From NCBI GenBank assembly GCA_944332455.1, contig CALVJY010000019.1, positions 1-42,093 on the forward strand: DNA of 42,093 nucleotides, given 5' to 3'. Position numbers and translations under genes: made by a program. Under the pieces are notes generated by a model that had not been told where the DNA came from, made no database searches, and was given only the letters and a program-made list of their open reading frames with translations. This document shows, piece by piece, positions 36,662 to 42,093 of this stretch; within the stretch, counting starts at the first letter, position 1, and every line of letters starts with the position of its first letter. The DNA is from an uncultured Clostridia bacterium (GTDB lineage Bacteria; Bacillota; Clostridia; Christensenellales; HGM11417).

Positions 36662-36734
36662 GTCTCCGGAGGGGGCTGGAGAAGAGAAAATACCGGATGG
36701 GAAAGAGAAAAATCCAAAATCATGCCGTTTTCAT

Positions 36735-36763
36735 TTGACATAAAAGGGGGTATCATTTAAAAT
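36735..36763 (+). promoter_or_regulatory. Promoter of glmU-like and prs
   Basis: A perfect TTGACA (36735-36740) and TAAAAT (36758-36763) with a 17-nt spacer. The usual transcription start would be near 36770, which is 4 nt downstream of the first ATG of the gene. Confidence 0.75.
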
Positions 36764-36765
36764 AT

Positions 36766-37848
36766 ATGTTGAAAGAATATGAGAGCCTGATCACTGCGAC
36801 CGTGTTCGTCGACCCGCATTTTTCGCTGCACGCCCATTCCTGTCTGGGAAAGACTTCTCTGCAAAGGGTGTGCGATTGTTTTTCCCGCTGTTCGGTGCGC
36901 GAGGGCGGGCTGGACAGCATCGACCAGCTGCTCCAAAACAGCGAGGGAGACTGGCGCCTGGTGGTCGGGGAGGACTTTCCGCTGCTGACCGCCGAGGGGC
37001 TGGACTCGGTGATGGAGTACGCCCTGCTGACCGGCGAGGACTGCATCCGCTTCGAGGGCGGGATCCTGTTCCGTCCCGAAAAGCTGGCCCGGGCCGCCAC
37101 CTTAAAGGAGATCCTGTTCAAGACCTTCGACGGCCTCCAATCCGTCCGTCTGACGCCGGAAACGCTGTCCTTTGTCTGCGAGCGCTTCCGGAAACAGATC
37201 CTGAAGGGCCATGCCGAAAACGGGGTGCTGATCCCCTATCCCGAAACCGTCTTTGTGGACTGTCACACGCGGATCGGGGCCGAGACCTATGTGGGCCCGG
37301 GGGTCATTCTGGAAGAGAGCGTCATCGGCGACTGCTGCAAGATCGGCAGCGGCAGCACCTTGAAGAGCGCGGTCGTGGGCGACTATGCCGAGATCACCAG
37401 TTCTCTCATCGACCACGCGTCGGTGGGGGAGGGCAGCAAGGTGGGACCCTTCTCCTATCTGCGGCCGGATTCCAAGGTGGGCGAAAACTGCAGGATCGGG
37501 GATTTTGTGGAACTGAAGAACGCCGAGATCGGCAGGGGGTGCAAAATTTCCCACCTGGCCTACGTCGGGGACGCCGTCATGGGGCAGAACTGCAACATCG
37601 GCTGCGGCGCGGTGTTCGCCAATTACAACGGAAAGCAGAAATCCAGAACGGTGCTGGGAGACAAAGTGTTTGTGGGCAGCAACTGCAATCTGGTGGCGCC
37701 GCTGAGCATCGGCGACGGAAGTTTTCTGGCCGCCGGCACCACCGTCACCGAGGACGTCCCGCCCTTTTCGCTCTGCATCGGGCGGACCCACCAGCTCCTG
37801 AAGGAAAACTGGACCAAGCGCTACTTCGGGGAAAATGGAGATCGATAA
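36766..37848 (+). CDS. GlmU-like acetyltransferase with degenerate uridyltransferase domain
   Basis: 360 residues against about 455 for GlmU. Residues from about 145 are a complete left-handed beta-helix acetyltransferase: VDCHTRIGAETYVGPGVILE, SYLRPDSKVG, FVELKNAEIG, SHLAYVGDAVMGQNCNIGCG, NYNGKQKSRTVLGDKVFVGS, and AAGTTVTEDV, keeping the Arg, Lys, His, Tyr and Asn of the GlmU active site. The first 140 residues only partly recall the uridyltransferase (CLGKTSLQRV, VVGEDFPLL) and lack the LAAGxGTRM start. Acetylation of glucosamine-1-phosphate is likely retained; UTP transfer is not. The ATG at 36766 has no well-spaced ribosome site and lies at or before the predicted transcript start. Followed by prs, as true glmU often is. 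Confidence 0.8.
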   Translation: MLKEYESLITATVFVDPHFSLHAHSCLGKTSLQRVCDCFSRCSVREGGLDSIDQLLQNSEGDWRLVVGEDFPLLTAEGLDSVMEYALLTGEDCIRFEGGILFRPEKLARAATLKEILFKTFDGLQSVRLTPETLSFVCERFRKQILKGHAENGVLIPYPETVFVDCHTRIGAETYVGPGVILEESVIGDCCKIGSGSTLKSAVVGDYAEITSSLIDHASVGEGSKVGPFSYLRPDSKVGENCRIGDFVELKNAEIGRGCKISHLAYVGDAVMGQNCNIGCGAVFANYNGKQKSRTVLGDKVFVGSNCNLVAPLSIGDGSFLAAGTTVTEDVPPFSLCIGRTHQLLKENWTKRYFGENGDR

Positions 37849-37887
37849 AATTTTTTTGGCACACAAGTACCAAGGAGGAGTGTTACA

Positions 37888-38838
37888 GTGATTACACACG
37901 GGAACAGTATCAAGCTGTTTGCGGGGAACTCCAGCAAACAACTGGCCGCCGAGATCGCCAAGCTGCTGAACATGGAACTGGGCGAGATCGAATCCGGATC
38001 TTTCAGTGACGGAGAGACCATGGTCAACATCCACGAATCAGTCCGCGGACGGGATGTGTTCGTCATTCAATCCACTTCGGCGCCGGTCAACGACAGCTTG
38101 ATGGAGCTTCTGGTGATCATCGACGCTCTGCGCCGGGCCTCGGCCGGCCGGATCACGGCGGTCATTCCCTATTTCGCCTATGCCCGTCAGGACCGGAAGG
38201 CCAGATCCCGCGACCCCATCACCGCCAAACTGGTCGCAGACCTCATCACCACGGCGGGGGCCGACCGCGTGCTGACCATGGATCTGCACGCGCCGCAGCT
38301 CCAGGGCTTTTTCGACATCCCGGTCGATCACCTGCTCGGATGCCCGGTCCTGAGCAAATATCTGATCAAAAACGAGTACGTCTCTCCCGATCTGGTGGTG
38401 GTCTCTCCCGACGTCGGCAGCGTCAAGCGGGCCCGCTCCATCGCCACCAAGCTGGACGCGCCCATCGCCATCATCGACAAGCGCCGCCCCAAGGCCAACG
38501 CGGTGGAGATCATGAACATCATCGGCGACGTCAAAGACAAGCGCTGCCTGATGGTGGACGACATGATCGACACGGCCGGGACCATCGTGCAGGGCGCCGA
38601 GGCCCTGAAAAAGGCGGGCGCCAAGGAAATTCTGGCCTGCTGCACGCACGGCGTGTTCAGCGGCCCCGCTCTGGAGCGGCTGGAAAAGAGCTGTCTGACC
38701 GAGATCATCACGCTGAATACCTACGAACACAAGAACGCGCTGATCCCCAAGATCAAGCAGATCTCCGTGGCCCCCATTTTTGCGGAGGCCATCGAGCGGG
38801 TCTATGCCGATCTGCCCCTCTCGAAGCTGTACGATTGA
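37888..38838 (+). CDS. prs: Ribose-phosphate pyrophosphokinase
   Basis: 316 residues; makes PRPP from ribose-5-phosphate and ATP. LFAGNSSKQLAAEIAKLL start, catalytic loop YFAYARQDRKARSRDPITAK, VLTMDLHAPQLQGFFDIP and the PRPP loop LMVDDMIDTAGT are all intact. GTG start with AAGGAGGAG 7 nt upstream. glmU-prs is a standard Firmicutes pair. Confidence 0.96.
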   Translation: MITHGNSIKLFAGNSSKQLAAEIAKLLNMELGEIESGSFSDGETMVNIHESVRGRDVFVIQSTSAPVNDSLMELLVIIDALRRASAGRITAVIPYFAYARQDRKARSRDPITAKLVADLITTAGADRVLTMDLHAPQLQGFFDIPVDHLLGCPVLSKYLIKNEYVSPDLVVVSPDVGSVKRARSIATKLDAPIAIIDKRRPKANAVEIMNIIGDVKDKRCLMVDDMIDTAGTIVQGAEALKKAGAKEILACCTHGVFSGPALERLEKSCLTEIITLNTYEHKNALIPKIKQISVAPIFAEAIERVYADLPLSKLYD

Positions 38839-38844
38839 CCGACA

Positions 38845-38870
38845 AAAGCGCCCTTTCGGGGGCGCTTTAT
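38845..38870 (+). terminator. Terminator after prs
   Basis: AAAGCGCCC (38845-38853) pairs with GGGCGCTTT (38860-38868). The T-run is short (TTTAT), so termination may be partial. Confidence 0.6.
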
Positions 38871-38894
38871 GATTTTAAGGGGGAAAAATTGAAT

Positions 38895-39656
38895 ATGAGG
38901 AGAACGTTTTTGCTCCTGTTCGGGCTGCTCTTCGTCGGGCTTTCCTCCTTTTGGGGAGGCCCCGCGCTCGGAGAGGAAAGCCCGCTCGTTCTGACGACCG
39001 ATCCCGTGACCGGCCGTGCGGAGAGGAAGGCCGATCAGACCTTTGATCTGCTGAACCAATTCCGCTTTGTCTTTGCGCCCTCGGAGGGCTTTGAAGCCAA
39101 TCTGGCCGGCTGCGACAGGCTGATCATTCTGCTGGAGTCCGATCATCAGCTGATCCGCATCGTCTATGGCGGCCGGCTTTCCGAAGCGGGGATCTTGACG
39201 GAACTGACCATCGAGTGCGGGGAAGCCTCTTGCCGGTTCGACCTGCAGGCCGGCGCCAAAGTGGAACTGGACCTTCTGACCGAGGGAGATCTTGTTCTGG
39301 CCAAAGTCTCCCAGGGCGATGATGTCCGGAGCCGGACTTTCGGGGCCTCGCTGCGGAGCGAACAGGCCGAACTGACCCTGATCCTGGAGAGAGATCCGGG
39401 ATGGGAGGGGAGCTGTTCTGCGATCATCTATGAGGCGCAGGCGGGCAGTTTCGGGGATCCGTCCCTCCCGCCGGACTCCTCGGCCCCGGATGGTTCCCAA
39501 AATGAGAATTCCTCCGACCCGGACGGCGCTTCCGGCCGGGCCGATCCGGAACGAGTCTGGGCTCCGCTGCACTATGTCCTGCTGGGTCTTGCTGTGGCCG
39601 CCGGAGTTTGCCTGGGCGGACTTGGGATCCTGCTGATCCGGAAGAAAATGAATTGA
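38895..39656 (+). CDS. Anchored extracellular protein of unknown function
   Basis: 253 residues. Signal peptide (basic MRR, hydrophobic core to about residue 20, likely cleavage after PALG near residue 26), an exported beta-rich domain of about 160 residues with paired Cys (IECGEASCRF), a Ser/Asp/Pro-rich spacer, then one membrane helix (YVLLGLAVAAGVCLGGLGIL) and a basic RKKMN tail. Such architecture fits a cell-surface protein anchored at the C-terminus. I do not recognise the domain. A TTG six bases upstream (38889) is an alternative start. Eight bases separate it from the next gene. Confidence 0.75.
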   Translation: MRRTFLLLFGLLFVGLSSFWGGPALGEESPLVLTTDPVTGRAERKADQTFDLLNQFRFVFAPSEGFEANLAGCDRLIILLESDHQLIRIVYGGRLSEAGILTELTIECGEASCRFDLQAGAKVELDLLTEGDLVLAKVSQGDDVRSRTFGASLRSEQAELTLILERDPGWEGSCSAIIYEAQAGSFGDPSLPPDSSAPDGSQNENSSDPDGASGRADPERVWAPLHYVLLGLAVAAGVCLGGLGILLIRKKMN

Positions 39657-39664
39657 GGTCCGAC

Positions 39665-40468
39665 ATGTTGTTTTTTCTCACGGGCCGGCCTGACCTGGTC
39701 CGAAAAGCCGCCCGATCTTGCGCGGAAGATCTGCTTTTGCCCGCTTTGCCCGCCCCGGAAAAGGGCTCTCAGCGCACAAAAAGTCTTGCCTCCGATGCCG
39801 TCGTCCTTGAAAATGCGGAGCCTGATTTTTTGACGCTGCCGCCGGGGAAGACCTGCATTTTGGCCGGACCGGAGGAGCCCGAGGGGGGCCTGACTTCATC
39901 GGACGAGCTGTCAGGGCGCGCCGCAGCGTCGGGAGATCCGGCGATCCCGCGTTTCGTGATCCGCTCGGAGGAGGACTTTTCAAAAGTCTCTGCCTGGATC
40001 TGGAAACAGGGATTTCATCTCCGGGATTATCGGGAGGCCGATCTGGAAGAGATCGGCGAACTTTTCCGAAATTCCATCCGGAACCTCTGCCAAAAGGACT
40101 ACTCTCCCGCCCAGCGACAGGCCTGGATCTCCGGCTTTGATCCGGAAAAGTGGAGCCGGACCCTGCGGGAGCATCAGACTGTCGTGGCTGAATTCGGGCA
40201 GAGGATCGTGGGCTTTGCCGATCTGGACGGAAATTTGCTGGACCGGCTGTACGTGCACGGACACTTTGCGAGGCGGGGCGTGGGCCGCGCGCTGACGGAG
40301 AGGATCCGGGAGCTGGCGAGACAGTCCGGGGAGACCTCCCTGCGGACGGAAGCCTCTCTGACGGCGAGGCCGTTTTTCGAACGGATGGGGTTTTGCGTGC
40401 GAAAGGAACAGCAGGTCGAAAGAAAGGGCATCCTGCTGACCAACTTCGTCATGGAGACTGTTTTGTAG
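39665..40468 (+). CDS. GNAT acetyltransferase with an unrecognised N-terminal domain
   Basis: 267 residues. Residues about 117-267 are a GNAT domain: FHLRDYREADLEEIGELF, then the acetyl-CoA loop HFARRGVGRALTERIREL, and FFERMGFCVRKEQ. The first roughly 115 residues (MLFFLTGRPDLVRKAARSCA and an Ala/Pro/Glu-rich stretch) match nothing I know. The substrate is not predictable. It follows the surface protein at 8 nt with a GAGG ribosome site, so the two are probably co-transcribed. Confidence 0.8.
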   Translation: MLFFLTGRPDLVRKAARSCAEDLLLPALPAPEKGSQRTKSLASDAVVLENAEPDFLTLPPGKTCILAGPEEPEGGLTSSDELSGRAAASGDPAIPRFVIRSEEDFSKVSAWIWKQGFHLRDYREADLEEIGELFRNSIRNLCQKDYSPAQRQAWISGFDPEKWSRTLREHQTVVAEFGQRIVGFADLDGNLLDRLYVHGHFARRGVGRALTERIRELARQSGETSLRTEASLTARPFFERMGFCVRKEQQVERKGILLTNFVMETVL

Positions 40469-40686
40469 TTTTTCATCCTTTCCAGATCGCAGGAGCGGCC
40501 TCCATAATCTTCAGAGAGTAGCGAAATTTTATGCTGAAATATAAAATTTTAAATCTTTTTGAATAAAGAAAGACCCAAAGCGTCTCTTGGCCTGCCTTTG
40601 TGTTTTTGCGGAAAGAGCAGGATAAATTGTGGACAAAGAGGGGAAGGGCGGCGTTCAAGGCCGGACCGAAAGGCCGACCTTTTTCC

Positions 40687-40715
40687 TTTACTTTTCGGCG
40701 CGGAACGGGTATAAT
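40687..40715 (+). promoter_or_regulatory. Promoter of the DtxR-type gene
   Basis: TTTACT (40687-40692) and TATAAT (40710-40715), 17-nt spacer, 24 nt before the ATG. Confidence 0.7.
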
Positions 40716-40739
40716 ATAAAAAACGCGAGGAGAAAGACC

Positions 40740-41114
40740 ATGGCAAGAAGGCGGAACCGCGAATCGGAAGAGATGTATCTGGAGGCAATCCTGTTGCTGC
40801 GGAAGAGCAGTTCGAACGTTCACTCCGTAGACGTGATGAACGAGTTGGGTTTTGCAAAATCCAGCACGTCGCGCGGGCTGCATCTTCTGATCAAAAAGGG
40901 CTATATCACAATGGACGAGTCCGGCGTGATCGAATTTACGGAGGCCGGCAAAAAGCGAGCGGAGGGCGTCTACGAGCGCCATCAGGTTCTGACGGCCGCA
41001 ATCAAAAAGCTGGGCGGCAGCGAGGAACTGGCCGAACGGGACGGCTGCCGCATCGAACACATGGTGTCGGACGAACTGCTGGAACTGCTGAAAAAGTTTG
41101 TGGAAGAAGAATAG
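40740..41114 (+). CDS. DtxR-family metal-dependent repressor
   Basis: 124 residues. A winged helix (VHSVDVMNELGFAKSSTSRG) is followed by the dimerisation helices. The ligands resemble the DtxR/IdeR site: Met in EEMYLEAI, Cys, Glu and His in DGCRIEHMVSD, and an ancillary His in YERHQVL. The C-terminal SH3-like domain is missing, as in short MntR types. Iron or manganese control is inferred; targets are not identifiable here. Ribosome site GAGGAG. Confidence 0.85.
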   Translation: MARRRNRESEEMYLEAILLLRKSSSNVHSVDVMNELGFAKSSTSRGLHLLIKKGYITMDESGVIEFTEAGKKRAEGVYERHQVLTAAIKKLGGSEELAERDGCRIEHMVSDELLELLKKFVEEE

Positions 41115-41306
41115 GAGAAATTTTTGGAAACGCAGTAAGCGGTTGAGCGGCACCCTCGCCACACAATGCCACACAATTGTATCCTGAAAAGTTCATCTCT
41201 TTGAAAGACAGAAATCAAATCGACCGGACCGTGTAAGAGAGAACCCTGATGTTTTCGGCATTTGTGCTGCCGAGATCGAAAAGGCTACATGAGAAGAAGT
41301 TCGAAG
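41115..41306. other. Intergenic stretch after the DtxR-type gene
   Basis: No gene recognised. GCCACACAAT is repeated directly with no gap of note near 41158. Base composition is lower in GC than the upstream genes. Open frames on the - strand (to 41390 and 41469) show no ribosome site or known domain. Confidence 0.4.
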
Positions 41307-41330
41307 AAAAGGCCCCGCAAGGGTCTTTTT
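41307..41330 (+). terminator. Probable terminator
   Basis: AAAAGGCCC (41307-41315) pairs with GGGTCTTTT (41321-41329) with one wobble over CGCAA, inside a T-rich end. It lies about 190 nt after the DtxR-type gene. Confidence 0.6.
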
Positions 41331-41354
41331 GCCTTTGAGGGCAGGAGGTGTGGT

Positions 41355-41437
41355 CCCGTTCTCCTGAAAACAACGAGAGTATGAGATCACGAGGCAACAG
41401 CGGGTAGGGGGGTATAGGAGCCCGTTCTTCTGAAAAC
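41355..41437. repeat. Direct repeat pair CCCGTTCTYCTGAAAAC
   Basis: CCCGTTCTCCTGAAAAC (41355-41371) and CCCGTTCTTCTGAAAAC (41421-41437) differ at one base and start 66 nt apart. They lie just upstream of the strong promoter at 41474. Function unknown; possible activator or repressor sites. Confidence 0.6.
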
Positions 41438-41473
41438 CTCGAAAAAAAATGCGCTGGATGCCGGTTCATTTTG

Positions 41474-41502
41474 TTGACATACGCCCGAGGGCGTGCTATA
41501 AT
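41474..41502 (+). promoter_or_regulatory. Consensus promoter of the YgbA-family gene
   Basis: TTGACA (41474-41479) and TATAAT (41497-41502) with a 17-nt spacer: a perfect sigma-A promoter. The leader to the ATG is about 190 nt. Confidence 0.85.
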
Positions 41503-41565
41503 ATTCCATGGTTCGCGATAGGGAACTCATCTGTTGCGGACCGGTCGATCCTGATTTTTTTAAGC

Positions 41566-41589
41566 AATACGCGTGAGCGTATTTATTTT
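41566..41589 (+). terminator. Leader hairpin with T-tract (attenuator candidate)
   Basis: AATACGC (41566-41572) pairs with GCGTATT (41577-41583) over GTGA, then TATTTT. It lies between the promoter and the only downstream gene. Confidence 0.65.
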
Positions 41590-41607
41590 CAGGCCGTATG
41601 TTCGCAT

Positions 41608-41634
41608 AGGGGAACGTCACCCCTGATTTTTTTT
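41608..41634 (+). terminator. Second leader hairpin with eight T (attenuator candidate)
   Basis: AGGGG (41608-41612), which is part of leader repeat 2, pairs with CCCCT (41620-41624), followed by GA and eight T. Pairing this stem would consume half of the repeat, a layout seen in attenuators. Confidence 0.55.
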
Positions 41635-41699
41635 ACAAATTGGTTCGCATAAGGGAACAAATGTGTGCCTTCGTATCGAGAGACCGGGGATGAAAGTTA

Positions 41700-42086
41700 A
41701 TGGAGAATGCGGAAAGCAAGAAAGTACCCAAAGAATTGAAAGCATGGGAGAAAGAGAAGAAGCTCATTCCCGTGATGATTCGAAAGTACTGCCACGGCAA
41801 GCACGGAACGAAAGGGGAGGAGCTATGCGAGGAATGCAAAGCGCTCACTCAATATGCGCTCTTCCGCCTCGAAAAATGCCCCTTCAAGAAAAATAAGCAG
41901 TTCTGCTCTTTCTGCAAGATTCATTGCTACAAGCCGGATATGCGGCAGAAGATAAAGGATGTTATGAAGTGGGCGGGGCCGAGAATGATATTCACGCACC
42001 CCGTGTTCGCGTTCAAACACGTCTTTCAGATGATAAAATACAAAAAGAAGTTAAAAAAGGAAGAGAAGGCGAAAGGTAATGTTTGA
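41700..42086 (+). CDS. YgbA-family (nitrous oxide-stimulated promoter) protein
   Basis: 128 residues. Cys pattern YCHGKHG, LCEECKAL, CPFKKNKQFCSFCKIHCYKP and the following MRQKIKDVMKWAGPRMIFTH match the YgbA family as I know it; the Cys-rich set suggests a metal or iron-sulfur site. In E. coli ygbA is controlled by the nitric-oxide sensor NsrR and supports growth under nitrosative stress. The gene is AT-richer and more Lys-rich than its neighbours. The ATG at 41700 has GGGGA upstream. The basic C-terminus (KYKKKLKKEEKAKG) ends just inside the window. Confidence 0.85.
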   Translation: MENAESKKVPKELKAWEKEKKLIPVMIRKYCHGKHGTKGEELCEECKALTQYALFRLEKCPFKKNKQFCSFCKIHCYKPDMRQKIKDVMKWAGPRMIFTHPVFAFKHVFQMIKYKKKLKKEEKAKGNV

Positions 42087-42093
42087 TAAAGAA

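Larger units (their letters stand above)
41511..41658 (+). repeat. Three leader repeats GTTCGC-N4-GGGAAC
   Basis: Copies at 41511-41526, 41600-41615 and 41643-41658; consensus GTTCGCRWARGGGAAC, with dyad ends GTTC/GAAC. All lie downstream of the promoter. The first two are followed by CCTGATTTTTTT-type sequences (41550-41561, 41622-41634). This suggests a repeated regulatory module in the RNA or DNA of the leader. Confidence 0.7.

Noticed and set aside
41193..41469. - strand open frames between the DtxR-type and YgbA-family genes
   Set aside because: No ribosome site, no known domain, and they run through the direct repeats and a terminator of the + strand.
41511..41658. Possible mini CRISPR array
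   Set aside because: Only three short repeats with unequal spacing (89 and 43 nt), located inside a transcribed leader; no cas genes.

Overview
The window looks like a chromosomal segment of a GC-rich (about 60 % by eye) Clostridia-type Firmicute. The evidence is gene content and order: mcsA-mcsB-clpC-hpf, nadK-argR-recN, mutS2, rlmH, a glmU-like gene beside prs, consensus sigma-A promoters with 17-nt spacers, and strong AGGAGG-type ribosome sites. Decarboxylase-driven sodium pumping and a malic enzyme suggest an anaerobic fermenter, perhaps Oscillospirales or Christensenellales; the exact family cannot be fixed from this sequence. Almost all genes are on the + strand; the main exception is a membrane-anchored PadR-type regulator on the - strand.

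Layout. 1-535: AT-richer segment with a decayed IS1182-like transposase start, a perfect 34-bp palindrome and a terminator. 673-7725: proC, rnhA, a TVP38/VTT membrane protein, a U32 protease-like protein and mutS2, tightly packed as one operon. 8065-11123: nadK-argR-recN. 11371-12699: lysA. 12984-14594 (-): PadR regulator with C-terminal membrane domain. 14828-21946: sodium-translocating decarboxylase operon (MmdA-like carboxyltransferase, gamma subunit, biotin carrier, beta subunit, OadA-type carboxyltransferase), followed by surE and a flavoprotein. 22168-23343: malic enzyme. 23774-26329: an OLD-like ATPase and a signal-peptidase-like membrane protein that both lack expected catalytic residues. 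26599-31178: protein quality control and ribosome hibernation (mcsA, mcsB, clpC, hpf). 31437-36642: patatin lipase, ComEC-like metallo-beta-lactamase, CPBP protease, rlmH, M14 peptidase, tadA. 36766-38838: glmU-like and prs. 38895-40468: an anchored surface protein and a GNAT protein with an unknown N-terminal half. 40740-42086: a short DtxR-type repressor and a YgbA-family gene behind an unusual repeat- and terminator-rich leader.

Metabolic logic: malic enzyme makes pyruvate from malate; OadA with the biotin carrier and OadB/OadG can decarboxylate oxaloacetate while pumping Na+; the MmdA-like protein probably offers a second acyl-CoA substrate to the same pump. LysA and ProC serve amino-acid synthesis, and the glmU-like protein and LysA feed cell-wall precursors.

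Items most worth a second look: the leader upstream of the YgbA-family gene (three dyad repeats plus hairpins with T-runs); a palindromic motif around TGCATAGTACTATGCA found upstream of the padR gene, between mutS2 and nadK, and inside the flavoprotein gene; mcsA, whose conserved first CxxC is only kept if translation starts at an ATT codon; a glmU-like gene without the nucleotide-binding start of the uridyltransferase domain; and the degenerate ATPase/peptidase pair.
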